From positions 17,607 to 81,606 of the forward strand of contig NZ_AXAR01000015.1 of NCBI RefSeq assembly GCF_000472905.1: a stretch of 64,000 nucleotides of DNA, written 5' to 3'. Numbering within the stretch: the stretch's first letter is position 1; every line of letters begins with the position of its first letter. This document shows positions 51,109 through 61,043 of the stretch, piece by piece. The translations under genes were made by a program, and so were the position numbers. The notes under the pieces are model-generated. The model made no database searches. It saw nothing but the letters and a program-made list of their open reading frames with translations, and was not told the DNA's origin. Origin of the DNA: Alicyclobacillus pomorum DSM 14955. Its GTDB lineage: Bacteria > Bacillota > Bacilli > Alicyclobacillales > Alicyclobacillaceae.

Positions 51109-52587
51109 TCATAGAATGATGGCAATCAGACCGCCACTGCCTTCGTTGATGATCCGCTGCAACGTCTCCTTCAACTTGTACTGGGCGTTCTCAGGCATCA
51201 TCGCCAACTTTCCGGAAATCCCTTCGCGGACAATGGCTGCCAGCGACTTACCGAAGATGTCGCTCTCCCAGATCTTCAGTGGGTCTTGTTCAAAGTCCTG
51301 CATCAGGTAGCGCACGAGTTCTTCGGACTGCTTTTCCGTGCCTACGATGGGCGCAAATTCCGATTCGACGTCCACTCGGATCATGTGAATGGAAGGAGCC
51401 GTCGCTTTCAGCCGCACGCCAAACCTTGAGCCTTGCTTAATCAGTTCCGGTTCATCGAGCGTCATTTCTTCCAGAGCCGGCGGGGCGATACCATACCCCG
51501 TCATCTTGACCATTTTCAACGCCTCTGCAACCTTGTCGTACTCTTTCTTGGCGTAAACAAAGTCTTTCATCATCCGCAGGAGTTGGTCTCTGCCCTTAAT
51601 CTGAACGCCCACCACCTCGGTGAGTACACGGTCATACAGTTCGTCGGGGGCTGACAGGTCAATGACCGCAACGCCGTGGCCCATGTCCATATGTGAGAGA
51701 CCTGCGTACGATACAAAGTCGTACGTTGAAAAATTCGCTACCACTCGGTCGATGTCGCGGATGCGGCGAATATCCTGGATGGTCTCCTGCACGGAGTCCT
51801 GGAACTGCTGGCGCAGCCAGTGATCCTCGTCGAGGACCATCACCCAGTTCGGTAAGTTCACATTGACTTCCTTTACCGGAAACTCGTATAGTGCTTCGCG
51901 CATGACCGAATGTATTTCATGCACTGTGAGCGTTGCACAGGACAGGCAAATCACAGGTACGTCGTATTTTTCCGAGAGTTCACTGCGAAGGTATTGCGCG
52001 CGTTCGTGCTCTGGGTGAACAGAATTCACAATGATGACAAACGGTTTTCCAAGTTCCTTGAGTTCCTGAACCACGCGTTCTTCCGCTTCAACATATCCCT
52101 CCCGGGGGATTTCCGCGATACTGCCGTCGGTCGTAACCACCACGCCCAGCGTGGAGTGGTCGGCAATTACCTTTCGGGTGCCAATTTCTGCGGCTTCCTG
52201 GAACGGGATTGGATCGTCAAACCACGGCGTGGTCACCATCCGTGGACCACTTTCGTCCTCGTACCCACGCGCACCATCCACTGCGTATCCGACACAGTCG
52301 ACCACGCGAACGTTGACGTCCAGGCCTTCAGCCACGGATACTTCCACCGCCTGGTTGGGGATGAACTTCGGCTCTGTCGTCATAATCGTACGGCCGGCAG
52401 CACTCTGGGGCAATTCGTCCGTCGCACGAACCCGGTCGGACTCGTCTTTGATGTTTGGCAGAACAATGAGTTCCATGAACTTTTTGATAAAGGTAGACTT
52501 GCCAGTGCGCACGGGGCCGACTACGCCGAGATAGATGTCGCCCCCGGTCCGCTCAGCAATGTCTTTGAATACGTCGAACTTTTCCAC
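51109..52587 (-). CDS. spoIVA: stage IV sporulation protein A
   Basis: The protein has 492 residues, the standard length. The N-terminal P-loop GPVRTGKST, switch region and the C-terminal dimerisation region are as in Bacillus SpoIVA, a spore-coat morphogenetic ATPase that polymerises on the forespore and anchors the coat. GGGGGAG precedes the GTG at 52587. Its presence confirms sporulation. A sigma-E-like promoter is seen about 200 bp upstream. Confidence 0.97.
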   Translation of the reverse strand: MEKFDVFKDIAERTGGDIYLGVVGPVRTGKSTFIKKFMELIVLPNIKDESDRVRATDELPQSAAGRTIMTTEPKFIPNQAVEVSVAEGLDVNVRVVDCVGYAVDGARGYEDESGPRMVTTPWFDDPIPFQEAAEIGTRKVIADHSTLGVVVTTDGSIAEIPREGYVEAEERVVQELKELGKPFVIIVNSVHPEHERAQYLRSELSEKYDVPVICLSCATLTVHEIHSVMREALYEFPVKEVNVNLPNWVMVLDEDHWLRQQFQDSVQETIQDIRRIRDIDRVVANFSTYDFVSYAGLSHMDMGHGVAVIDLSAPDELYDRVLTEVVGVQIKGRDQLLRMMKDFVYAKKEYDKVAEALKMVKMTGYGIAPPALEEMTLDEPELIKQGSRFGVRLKATAPSIHMIRVDVESEFAPIVGTEKQSEELVRYLMQDFEQDPLKIWESDIFGKSLAAIVREGISGKLAMMPENAQYKLKETLQRIINEGSGGLIAIIL

Positions 52588-52775
52588 GCTTTCTCCCCCT
52601 CGCTTCGCGGGCCAACACGGTGTCCAGCCGCTGGCCTTTTCGGGTGCAGATTGTCAGGCATACACCCCTGTGCCAGGATTCGCGGGCACCTGGCCCTCAA
52701 TATGACCGGCGTAGATTGCTTCGCCCGTACATCCTCCCCGAGCCACTGACAATCCCCCGAAACTGTCCAAAGAAG

Positions 52776-52862
52776 TAGGACAATACATGTATATGCGCAG
52801 GGGGGCCGCGATATGCTGGAGAGGTATCACCGTCCTAGACACTCCTTATGTATATTGTCCTA
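52776..52862. repeat. inverted repeat in the spoIVA upstream region
   Basis: TAGGACAATACAT at 52776 to 52788 is the near-inverse of ATGTATATTGTCCTA at 52848 to 52862, about 60 bp apart. The arms flank the sigma-E-like promoter, and could be an operator or the traces of a small inserted element. Confidence 0.4.
52788..52816 (-). promoter_or_regulatory. sigma-E-like promoter of spoIVA
   Basis: On the minus strand GCATATC (52816 to 52810) and CATATACA (52795 to 52788) are 14 bp apart. They resemble the sigma-E elements GHATATT and CATACAHT. spoIVA of Bacillus is controlled by sigma-E. The distance to the gene, about 200 bp, is long. Confidence 0.35.
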
Positions 52863-52923
52863 GGAAAACCGATAGAACGAGAGACACGAGAATTTGAATC
52901 CCTCGCTGGCAGCATAAAAAAAG

Positions 52924-52945
52924 ACGGCCCCAAAGAAAGGGCCGT
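52924..52945 (-). terminator. terminator of gcvH
   Basis: ACGGCCC pairs with GGGCCGT; on the minus strand it is followed by a T7 run. It lies directly after the gcvH stop. Confidence 0.8.
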
Positions 52946-52966
52946 TCACAGCAACACGTTTCACAC

Positions 52967-53350
52967 TCAATCTGCGATATGCGCCTCATACCCGGCAGCG
53001 TCGAGCAGGTCATCCAGTTCGGCTGGATTGGACATTTCAACGACAATCATCCATCCGTCTTCATACGGGTTAGAATTCACCTGCTCCGGTGCATCGGTGA
53101 GGGCCTGATTGACAGCGACCACCTTTCCGGACACGGGTGCGAACAGGTCAGACACCGTTTTAACAGACTCTACCGTGCCAAACGTTTGGTTCACCTTCAC
53201 TTCGCTACCCACTTCAGGCAGTTCCACAAAGACGATGTCACCGAGTTCATCCTGCGCAAAGTCTGTAATACCGATGCGCGCTTGTTGACCTTCAACTTTG
53301 ACCCATTCATGCTCCTTCGAATACTTCAGATTGGCTGGTACGTGGCTCAT
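52967..53350 (-). CDS. gcvH: glycine cleavage system H protein
   Basis: The protein has 127 residues from the ATG at 53350 (GGGAGGATC upstream); an in-frame extension is not supported. [13 protein letters not shown] at the N-terminus and the lipoyl Lys in [18 protein letters not shown] are decisive. It carries the aminomethyl group between the P and T proteins, and octanoyl/lipoyl groups in lipoate assembly of Firmicutes. It is not near gcvP or gcvT here. Confidence 0.96.
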   Translation of the reverse strand: MSHVPANLKYSKEHEWVKVEGQQARIGITDFAQDELGDIVFVELPEVGSEVKVNQTFGTVESVKTVSDLFAPVSGKVVAVNQALTDAPEQVNSNPYEDGWMIVVEMSNPAELDDLLDAAGYEAHIAD

Positions 53351-53547
53351 AGAGATCCTCCCGTGCAACAGGTATGTATTCAAGTGGTGATCCGAAAAGG
53401 GTTATACGTCCGTGCCGAGAAGCGGGTCATCACCCCATGTGCCCGCCTCCTGATGACGTGAACCCACCCGTTGGTATCAGTGTACCAAATAGAGGAACGA
53501 CATACCAGTCATGTTGCCCAGGGTCGCTCCACCGCATCGGTGATGGC

Positions 53548-54582
53548 TCAGGTCCACTTGGGAGAAAACATCTCGCGCGCCACTTCCTCCAGTTCATGGC
53601 CACGCTCTCGACCCATCAGGTCTTCAACCGCCTCCTGTGGGTGCTTGCCGGAAAATAGAACGTCGAATATCGCGCGCGCAATCGGCATCTCCACTTGATG
53701 CTGGGCCGCCAGCTCGACGGTGGCCTGGACCGTTCTCACCCCTTCGACAGCCATCCCTACTTGTTGCAGGGCCTCATCGAGGGACAGTCCCTGACCAAGC
53801 AATCGGCCCGCCCGAAAGTTTCGGCTATGCCGACTCGTACAAGTGACAATCAAGTCTCCTACGCCAGAAAGCCCAGCAAATGTCAACGGTGACGCACCCA
53901 TCTTCATACCCAGGCGTGCGATTTCCGCAAGCCCGCGCGTCATCAGCGCCGCTTTTGCGTTGTCTCCAAAGCCCAGTCCATCCGCCATTCCCACGCCAAG
54001 CGCGATGATGTTTTTGAGCGATCCGCCCAGTTCCGCCCCCACCACGTCAGGATTGGTATACACGCGGAAGTACGAGTTCATAAGCGCGTCTTGCAACAGC
54101 TCAGCGGTGGCTCGTTCGAAAGCCGCAACCACGATGGTCGTCGGCATCTGTGCCACCACCTCTTCAGCATGGCTGGGTCCCGTAATGACAGCGAGTCGTC
54201 GGTCCAAGTCGGAACCAGCAGAGCTCAACACTTCGCTCATGCGGCGTCCAGTTTTGACATCAAACCCCTTTACAGCGTGAGCAATCACTCCGTCGCTCGG
54301 AAGCAACGGACTTGCGGCAGATACGACATCGACCATCGCTGCGGATGGTACGGCAAAAATAACAATGTCGCGTCCAGCTAACGCTTCCTTCAAGTCACTG
54401 CTCGCACAGAGGGCATTCGGGAGTTTGGCGCCTGGCAAGTATTTCTCGTTGGTATGTCGGCTGTTGATTTCGTCACAAAGATCCCGACGCTTTGCCCACA
54501 ACACGGTATCGTGTCCATTGTCGCAAAGCACGGTTGCCAATGCCGTTCCCCAACTGCCTGCGCCTAGTACAACTGCCTTCAT
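53548..54582 (-). CDS. gpsA: glycerol-3-phosphate dehydrogenase (NAD(P)+)
   Basis: The protein has 344 residues from the ATG at 54582 (GGAGGTGCTT upstream). The Rossmann start is VLGAGSWGTALATVL; GPSHAEEV and the catalytic lysine in LKNIIALGVGMADGLG fit GpsA. It makes sn-glycerol 3-phosphate for phospholipids. The plsY gene just upstream uses that product. The order der-plsY-gpsA is common in Firmicutes. Confidence 0.96.
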   Translation of the reverse strand: MKAVVLGAGSWGTALATVLCDNGHDTVLWAKRRDLCDEINSRHTNEKYLPGAKLPNALCASSDLKEALAGRDIVIFAVPSAAMVDVVSAASPLLPSDGVIAHAVKGFDVKTGRRMSEVLSSAGSDLDRRLAVITGPSHAEEVVAQMPTTIVVAAFERATAELLQDALMNSYFRVYTNPDVVGAELGGSLKNIIALGVGMADGLGFGDNAKAALMTRGLAEIARLGMKMGASPLTFAGLSGVGDLIVTCTSRHSRNFRAGRLLGQGLSLDEALQQVGMAVEGVRTVQATVELAAQHQVEMPIARAIFDVLFSGKHPQEAVEDLMGRERGHELEEVAREMFSPKWT

Positions 54583-54606
54583 AAGCACCTCCGAGATCCA
54601 TCGTCC

Positions 54607-55203
54607 CTAAAAACGTTTCGTAAATATGCGGTTCTCCTGGCCTTTTAACAGACGTTCAATATTCTTCCGATGGCGGTAAATAGACATCACAGCAACGACC
54701 GCGGAAAACAGAAGAGCACCAGTACGGTAAGGTTCCAAGAGCACCAGGAACACAGGTGTAAGCACAGCAAAAACCAACGCACCGACAGAAACAATGCGCG
54801 TCAGAATGACAAGCGCAATGGCAATCAAACCAGCTAACAACGCCGGGGTTGGCATGGTCAATAACAGCACGCCAATGGTTGTGGCGACGCCCTTGCCACC
54901 GCGAAAACCAAAGAAGACCGGCCAGTTGTGTCCGACAATCACGGCCAAGCCCGATAGGTACGTCGTCCACGGGCCACCATGTCCTACATTCCAGGCGATG
55001 GCAATCGCCAGCATACCTTTTAAAATATCCAACAACAGAACCAGAACAGCCACACGCGGCCCCAGCACCCGCAACGTGTTGGTCGCACCTGCATTCCCGC
55101 TTCCGTGCTCGCGGATGTCAATGTGCGCTATCCACTTGCCGAACAATGTACTTGGCGAGATGGATCCAATCAAATACGCAAGAATTACGCATACAATCAA
55201 CAC
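54607..55203 (-). CDS. plsY: glycerol-3-phosphate acyltransferase PlsY
   Basis: The protein has 198 residues with five or more membrane helices. The PlsY motifs are YLIGSISPSTLFGK, REHGSGNAGATNTLRVLG and VIVGHNWPVFFGFRGGKGVAT. It transfers an acyl group from acyl phosphate to glycerol 3-phosphate, starting phospholipid synthesis. It is 24 bp upstream of gpsA, so an operon is likely. Confidence 0.95.
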   Translation of the reverse strand: MLIVCVILAYLIGSISPSTLFGKWIAHIDIREHGSGNAGATNTLRVLGPRVAVLVLLLDILKGMLAIAIAWNVGHGGPWTTYLSGLAVIVGHNWPVFFGFRGGKGVATTIGVLLLTMPTPALLAGLIAIALVILTRIVSVGALVFAVLTPVFLVLLEPYRTGALLFSAVVAVMSIYRHRKNIERLLKGQENRIFTKRF

Positions 55204-55247
55204 GATGGCTCCCCCTATACGACACTCTACCTAACCCAGTGCGGCGG

Positions 55248-56567
55248 TCAGGAACGGTTTCGGACGGTCAGTTTGAGCGGCGTACCCTCGAAACCAAACG
55301 CTTGGCGGAGTTGATTTTCCAGGTACCGTTGGTAGGAAAAGTGCATCAACTGACTGTCGTTTACAAAAAATGCAATGGTGGGCGGCTTGACCCCAATCTG
55401 GGTTGCATAATAGATGCGCAACCTTCTTCCCCTGTCTGATGGCGGCGTCACGGACGCCGTCGCTTCCTGCAACACGCTGTTCAGCGTCGACGTGGCAATG
55501 CGCATGGCGTGATTTTCAGCAATTTCTTTTGCGAGCGGTAAAATTTTATGTATCCTCTGTTTTGTCTTGGCAGACACAAACAGGATGGGCGCCCAACGCA
55601 TGAATTGAAATTCGTTGCGAATCTGCTGCTCGAACTGATGCGCTGTCTTGTCATCTTTATCGACGATGTCCCATTTGTTGACGAGGAACGCTACAGCCCT
55701 GCCCGCCTCCAGAGCATATCCAGCGACCCGCTTATCCTGCTCAGCAATGCCCTCGTGACCATCCAGCACGACAAACGCCACGTCCGACCGCTCAATCGCC
55801 CGCAACGCGCGCAACACGCTGTACTTCTCGACGCGCTCGTACACTTTTCCTTTACGGCGCATGCCAGCCGTATCAATCAACACATAACGCTGGCCGTCCA
55901 CCTCCAACGGCGTGTCAATCGCGTCACGGGTTGTACCAGCAACTTCGCTGACCATGACGCGGTTTCCTCCCACCAATGCGTTAAGCAGCGAGGATTTGCC
56001 AACATTGGGCCGACCAATGAGCGCGACGCGAATCACATCTTCGCTGTACTCAGGGTCTTCACCCGCAGGCAACGCGCGAACCACCTCATCCAGCAAGTCG
56101 CCTGTGCCCGAGCCGTGTTCTGCAGAGACGGCGATGGGATCACCAAATCCGAGTTCATAAAACTCATAAGTTGCCTCGTGATGCTTGGGATGATCCAATT
56201 TGTTGACACCAAGGACCACAGGCTTGCCCGACTTGCGCAATAGTTCGGCCACGTCGCGATCCGCCCCAGTGAGTCCGTGCTGTCCATCCACGAGGAAGAT
56301 GATGACGTCCGCCTCGTCAATTGCGACTTCCGCTTGCACCCGTATTAAGTTGGCCACTTCATCCTGTTCGTCGAGCTCAATTCCGCCCGTGTCAATCAGG
56401 TGAAAGTCCTTTCCGTTCCAGTCCGCCTTCGCATAAATCCTATCCCGTGTGACACCTGGCACGTTTTCCACAATAGAAATGCGTTCCCCGACAATTCGGT
56501 TGAACAAAGTGGATTTGCCCACGTTCGCACGTCCGACAATCGCAACCACTGGTAAGGACATAGACAT
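55248..56567 (-). CDS. der: ribosome biogenesis GTPase Der (EngA)
   Basis: The protein has 439 residues with two GTPase domains: [12 protein letters not shown] near residue 12 and [12 protein letters not shown] near residue 185, each with its DTGG/DTAG, NKLD/NKWD motifs. The C-terminal KH-like domain closes the protein. It helps assemble the 50S subunit and is essential. Position 45 bp upstream of plsY. Confidence 0.97.
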   Translation of the reverse strand: MSMSLPVVAIVGRANVGKSTLFNRIVGERISIVENVPGVTRDRIYAKADWNGKDFHLIDTGGIELDEQDEVANLIRVQAEVAIDEADVIIFLVDGQHGLTGADRDVAELLRKSGKPVVLGVNKLDHPKHHEATYEFYELGFGDPIAVSAEHGSGTGDLLDEVVRALPAGEDPEYSEDVIRVALIGRPNVGKSSLLNALVGGNRVMVSEVAGTTRDAIDTPLEVDGQRYVLIDTAGMRRKGKVYERVEKYSVLRALRAIERSDVAFVVLDGHEGIAEQDKRVAGYALEAGRAVAFLVNKWDIVDKDDKTAHQFEQQIRNEFQFMRWAPILFVSAKTKQRIHKILPLAKEIAENHAMRIATSTLNSVLQEATASVTPPSDRGRRLRIYYATQIGVKPPTIAFFVNDSQLMHFSYQRYLENQLRQAFGFEGTPLKLTVRNRS

Positions 56568-56643
56568 CTACCATTCCTATCCATACGTATTCGTCATGGA
56601 AAATCGGGGGCAACCTTTGGCACGCCCCCTCTGAAACTGTGCA

Positions 56644-58044
56644 TTACATCGTCGCCGTCGAAACGTCTTCCGGATTTTCCAGCACTCGCAATGTGGCTTC
56701 ATAGCGGCGCCGCGGCGGTAACGATTGAGTATGGCCGAGGACGCCGTACATCAATCCCATGCCTGTCGCCGGTACCACAGTCACAGGAATTTGCAACGCA
56801 TCTCGAACCTGGTCCACCGTCGAATCATCGAGGAAAACGTCAGCGTCGTCTTTGAGCATGATGTCTGGCAACAGCAAAGTGTCCAGCCCTGATACTTTAT
56901 CCTGCAATTGCGCAACGATGTCTGTCCCCGTAATGAGGCCAGCGACAGTCACATTATGGCCATAAAAATCGTTTACAATTGGGAACACGTGCGTCTCCAA
57001 CCCCGCAATGTGACCGAGCCGCTGAATCGACTGTTCTATTGTCTTCCGAGCGGATACGCTGGTAACAATCCCCACATTCCGGCGTGTACCGACGATTCGC
57101 TTCGGCACGCGCGGCCAGATTTCATCCAATTCATCAAGGAAGATACGGATGACACCGACCCCGTTTTCGGTCTGTGCGAATTCATCATAGTGGTCTCCAG
57201 GCGGAACATCTTTGTCCGCAATCACGTAAAACTCATCCGCTGCATGAACAAACGAGACACCAAGTTGCGCCCGAAAACGTTCTTGCCAATAAGCCACCTG
57301 GTTGATGACGCGCTTCGCTTCCTCCGGCGTACAAGGTCTCAGTTTGTGCAGTCCCCGGCGATGTTTCGTCAGTCCTACAGGAACAACGGACAGTGTCCGA
57401 ACTGCTGGGTAAAACTTCACTAGGTCCTGAATCGTCCTGTCCAATTCCGCACCATCGTTCCACTCTGGTACCAGGACAACCTGGGTGTTCATTTCGATGC
57501 CGCCCTTGGCCAGAAACTCAATTTGTCTGAGGATCTCACCAGACCTTTTGTTCGCCAGCATTCGAACGCGCAACTCTGGATTGGTGGTGTGCACAGACAC
57601 GTTGAGTGGCGACATTTTCAGGTCGACGATGCGCTGCAATTCTTCATCCTTCACATTCGTGAGCGTGACGAAGTTCCCATGTAAAAAGGACAGGCGGTAG
57701 TCGTCGTCTCGCACATTCAACGTTTGTCTCATATTGGACGGGATCTGGTCCACAAAGCAGAATACACACTTATTGTGACATAAGTGCACCCGATCCACGG
57801 TCGGGTTTTCCCATTCCACGCCAAGCCCCTCATCGTATCCCTTCTCGACCTCGAAAACCCACACTTCGCCGTTAGACTTCTTGACTTCAAGTTCCATTTC
57901 CTCTGTGGCGAGAGCAAATTGGAGGTCTACGATATCGCGAATGGTTTGTCCATTGATCTTTACCAACTCGTCACCGGGTTCCAGTTCCAGTTCCTCGGCC
58001 AAAGAACCCGGCTGAACTTTATAGATTTTCGGCAATGCAAACAC
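56644..58044 (-). CDS. DUF512 protein: PDZ, radical SAM-like and DUF512 domains
   Basis: The protein has 466 residues. A PDZ-like domain (VQPGSLAEELELEPGDEL) is followed by a radical SAM cluster (HLCHNKCVFCFVDQIP, pattern CxxxCxFC) and the DUF512 domain, ending with DTLLLPDIMLKDDADVFLDD. Family members in Firmicutes and cyanobacteria are of unknown function, usually near der. The conserved position next to der suggests a role in translation or ribosome assembly, but this is inference. Confidence 0.9.
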   Translation of the reverse strand: MFALPKIYKVQPGSLAEELELEPGDELVKINGQTIRDIVDLQFALATEEMELEVKKSNGEVWVFEVEKGYDEGLGVEWENPTVDRVHLCHNKCVFCFVDQIPSNMRQTLNVRDDDYRLSFLHGNFVTLTNVKDEELQRIVDLKMSPLNVSVHTTNPELRVRMLANKRSGEILRQIEFLAKGGIEMNTQVVLVPEWNDGAELDRTIQDLVKFYPAVRTLSVVPVGLTKHRRGLHKLRPCTPEEAKRVINQVAYWQERFRAQLGVSFVHAADEFYVIADKDVPPGDHYDEFAQTENGVGVIRIFLDELDEIWPRVPKRIVGTRRNVGIVTSVSARKTIEQSIQRLGHIAGLETHVFPIVNDFYGHNVTVAGLITGTDIVAQLQDKVSGLDTLLLPDIMLKDDADVFLDDSTVDQVRDALQIPVTVVPATGMGLMYGVLGHTQSLPPRRRYEATLRVLENPEDVSTATM

Positions 58045-58185
58045 CTCTACTTTGTCATATTCGGTGTTGTTTATATCTGTGCCGTGCCAAAAGGCAAAAG
58101 GCGCTGTTTGTCAAAAATGACTCCGTGGCACAGAGTAAGACCTGGCCACGCATTCCTTCATTATGTCCCATCATGGCACATCTCG

Positions 58186-58806
58186 TCAAATGACAGGCTT
58201 ATACCGTGTCTCCCACACTTTTCTAGCGGAGGACACGGTATAGTGTGCCAACTGGCAACAGAACAGCGCGAACCAAAACGCATTGCACGCCCATGGTTGC
58301 AAATCAGCAAGCGAGATGTTCGATAAGAAAGGAGAGAACAACGCTGGTTCGTGCACAGTGGAAGAGGCCAGGTATATCCATATGTACGCCGAAGTGACAG
58401 CGGATCGGGCAGACTGAACGCCACCCGCCAATACCGAACTGAGAACCAACCATAGCCCACCTACCAACAGACTGGTGGGTATCCGGTGCCACTGATGAAA
58501 CGGAAACAGGGCAACAAATTTCATGGTGACCATCGCAATCACCAATCCGGCGCCCAACGTCTGCACACTACGTACGGCAGAGGGGTGAGGTAAAAACAGC
58601 AAGGCAAACCAAGCACATGCGAAAGTGACTGAAACCGGATGCAAGCCGAGGCTCGGGCGAACAAAATAGGTGGCGAGACTCGCGACGTACACGAGAGTTG
58701 CCAGCCGTACGGCACGTTCACCGTCCTGTTGAGATGTATCTTTCTGTCGAGCGGGAGTACATAGAGTCAATACACAACTGACCAATGACAAGTACATCGA
58801 TTCCAT
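58186..58806 (-). CDS. YphA-like membrane protein
   Basis: The protein has 206 residues from the ATG at 58806, with GAGGCG upstream. It has about six hydrophobic segments and no charged catalytic motif. It occupies the position of yphA in Bacillus, between rpsA (ypfD) and the der group. Function unknown. Confidence 0.55.
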   Translation of the reverse strand: MESMYLSLVSCVLTLCTPARQKDTSQQDGERAVRLATLVYVASLATYFVRPSLGLHPVSVTFACAWFALLFLPHPSAVRSVQTLGAGLVIAMVTMKFVALFPFHQWHRIPTSLLVGGLWLVLSSVLAGGVQSARSAVTSAYIWIYLASSTVHEPALFSPFLSNISLADLQPWACNAFWFALFCCQLAHYTVSSARKVWETRYKPVI

Positions 58807-58865
58807 TGACTTCGCCTCAATTTCAAGGTGCCCACCTGGGCCGAGGAACATTCATTCCGAAAACA

Positions 58866-58899
58866 CAAAGACACGCTACATGCTTGTAGCGTGTCTTTG
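58866..58899 (-). terminator. terminator after rpsA
   Basis: CAAAGACACGCTACA pairs with TGTAGCGTGTCTTTG around TGCT, about 25 bp beyond the rpsA stop. Confidence 0.75.
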
Positions 58900-58922
58900 C
58901 TTCTACTGATGTATGAACATCT

Positions 58923-60074
58923 TTACTTCTTGAACAAGTCGCGGAACAGATCTCCGAGTGTGGCTCCTGTGCCCGAAACATCATCGTGAGAAGTGTTGTA
59001 GCGTTGCGGTTCACGCTCTCTCCGTGGCGCCTCCACCGTATCTTTGATGGAGAGGGAAATCCGTTTCCGCTCCGGTTCCACAGACAGAATTTTTACACGA
59101 ACTTCCTGACCTTCTTCCAAGACATCAGACGGCGTTGCCACATGTTGATGAGAAATTTGGGATACGTGGACCAAGCCTTCCAGCCCAGGACGCAATTCAA
59201 CAAACGCACCGAAGTCCACAAGCCGCACGACCTTGCCTGTGACGATGTCTCCTGGTTGAAACTCGTGCGCGTACTGTTCCCACGGACTCGGCGCCGCGTC
59301 TTTGATAGAGAGCGAGATGCGCCCAGCTTCCGGATCCACAGACAGAATCCGAACCATCACCTTGTCCCCAGGCTTGACCACTTCAGCGGGGTCAGTCACG
59401 TGGTGCCAAGCCAACTCGGAAATGTGCACAAGACCGTCAACGCCGCCAACATCGACAAAGGCGCCGAAGTTCGTCAACCGCTGAACAGTACCTTCCACCG
59501 TGCTACCCGGTTGCAGTGCAGCAATCTTCTGCTGCACTTCTTGCTCGTGTTCCTCGTCCAGAACCGCCTTGCGAGACAGAATCAATTTATTGTTCTCTGG
59601 GTCAATTTCCACAACACGGACGCGGATGGTCTTCCCCTTGTACTCGTTCAGATCTTCTACAAACTGACGATCCACAAGCGATGCTGGAATAAATCCGCGC
59701 ACACCGACATCCGTGACCAATCCGCCCTTTACGACATCGTGGACAGTCACGTCAAACGCAGCGTTTTGCTCGAACTTTTCTTGCAGATCTGCCCATGCCT
59801 TGGCAGCACCTGCCGCACGCCGAGACAAAATCACAGCTTCCCCTTCGTCGTCGATTTTCTGGATGACCACTTCAACCTTCTGGCCGACAGACACGACATC
59901 GCTCGGATGTTCAATGCGTAGCGGCGACAATTCGCGAATTGGAATCACCCCGGGGAACTTGTGGCCGATATCCACCAGAACTCTCTTATCCTCGACGTCA
60001 GTGACGGTCCCTTCTACAATGTCACCGACAGATAAATCGGCAGTGTTCAACATCTTTTGCACATCCTCTGACAT
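58923..60074 (-). CDS. rpsA: 30S ribosomal protein S1 homologue, four S1 domains
   Basis: The protein has 383 residues with four S1 repeats (for example DIVEGTVTDVEDKRVLVDIG, GTVQRLTNFGAFVDVGG and GKVVRLVDFGAFVELRP), the four-repeat form known as YpfD in Bacillus. Low-GC Firmicute S1 is shorter than the six-repeat form of E. coli and its role in translation is weaker. The cmk-plsC-rpsA order is kept. Confidence 0.93.
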   Translation of the reverse strand: MSEDVQKMLNTADLSVGDIVEGTVTDVEDKRVLVDIGHKFPGVIPIRELSPLRIEHPSDVVSVGQKVEVVIQKIDDEGEAVILSRRAAGAAKAWADLQEKFEQNAAFDVTVHDVVKGGLVTDVGVRGFIPASLVDRQFVEDLNEYKGKTIRVRVVEIDPENNKLILSRKAVLDEEHEQEVQQKIAALQPGSTVEGTVQRLTNFGAFVDVGGVDGLVHISELAWHHVTDPAEVVKPGDKVMVRILSVDPEAGRISLSIKDAAPSPWEQYAHEFQPGDIVTGKVVRLVDFGAFVELRPGLEGLVHVSQISHQHVATPSDVLEEGQEVRVKILSVEPERKRISLSIKDTVEAPRREREPQRYNTSHDDVSGTGATLGDLFRDLFKK

Positions 60075-60147
60075 GCTAGCGCCCTCCTCATATACTGCAA
60101 AAATTTATCACCAGCCTTCAGACGAACGCGAAGCGGACACAACTTCC

Positions 60148-60444
60148 TCATCGCATGAGGCGTTTGAAGACTTGTAAGCAAATCACCATAGCGACACCAG
60201 CAGTTCCCACCAACGCATATGCCGCCAATCCTTGGACCATTCCCGACTGGTACGCCAATCCGGCCAACATCAGGAAGACGGTCAGGGCAATCGCTCCAAA
60301 CTGAAATCGTCTGGAGATCCTTCGTACCTTCATGGTGTCCATTTTTTCGCCGAGCTTTCGTACCAATGTGGCGTTATACAAATAAATCGCCGCGGCGAAC
60401 GCACATGCAACCACTAGATCTTGGATGAGCAACTGCACACTCAT
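60148..60444 (-). CDS. small membrane protein in the cmk-plsC operon
   Basis: The protein has 98 residues with about three membrane helices (LVVACAFAAAIYLYNATLV, FGAIALTVFLMLAGLAYQ, AYALVGTAGVAMVICLQVF) and basic loops (KVRRISRRFQF). Its ATG overlaps the stop of plsC. No named family. Confidence 0.6.
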   Translation of the reverse strand: MSVQLLIQDLVVACAFAAAIYLYNATLVRKLGEKMDTMKVRRISRRFQFGAIALTVFLMLAGLAYQSGMVQGLAAYALVGTAGVAMVICLQVFKRLMR

Positions 60445-61043
60445 GAAGGATGGCCCTCGTCCAACAACCGTTGAATTCGATTCATCAGTTCCTCCAGAAT
60501 GGTGTCATTGGTATCTTCTGGAGTCGGCGTAAAAGGTTCACCAAACCGCAGTGTGAGTTTGCCTCTGAATTTGTACTGTCCAATCACTGCGACAGGCACA
60601 ATCGGACATTGTGTTTTGCGAGCAATAAACGCGACCCCAGGCAATCCTCTTTGAAGCTTTCCTGTTTTGGACCGATGTCCTTCAGGAAAAACGAGAAGAC
60701 AGCCATTGTGCTCGGGAATCGCTAGTGCGTGGCGAATTGCCTGTCTATCCCCTGCGCCACGCCGCACCGGAAACGCACCAAGATATCGTAGGAGTGCGGC
60801 AAACCACCGATACTTGAACAGTTCATGCTTCGCCATGAAATGAACAAAACGAGGTGTCCCTAGGCCAATCGTTAAGGGATCTAGATTATGTATGTGATTA
60901 CTCCCGAGTACAACCGGCCCCGTCTTCGGTACGTAATGCTGGTTTACAATGCGAAAGCGATACGCAAGTCGGAAATACAACCATACAATGCAACGTGCAA
61001 CGCGATAAAAAGGAGAGCGGTATCGGTCGCGCACGACAATCAT
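60441..61043 (-). CDS. plsC: 1-acyl-sn-glycerol-3-phosphate acyltransferase
   Basis: The protein has 200 residues with the HX4D motif NHIHNLDP and the FPEGHRSKTGKL motif of the PlsC family. It adds the second acyl chain to lysophosphatidate. It starts just before the cmk stop codon, overlapping by 4 bp. Confidence 0.92.
   Translation of the reverse strand: MIVVRDRYRSPFYRVARCIVWLYFRLAYRFRIVNQHYVPKTGPVVLGSNHIHNLDPLTIGLGTPRFVHFMAKHELFKYRWFAALLRYLGAFPVRRGAGDRQAIRHALAIPEHNGCLLVFPEGHRSKTGKLQRGLPGVAFIARKTQCPIVPVAVIGQYKFRGKLTLRFGEPFTPTPEDTNDTILEELMNRIQRLLDEGHPS

Larger units (their letters stand above)
52588..52966. other. spoIVA upstream region and gcvH terminator
   Basis: Contains a sigma-E-like promoter, a long inverted repeat and the gcvH terminator. 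No gene seen. Confidence 0.4.
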
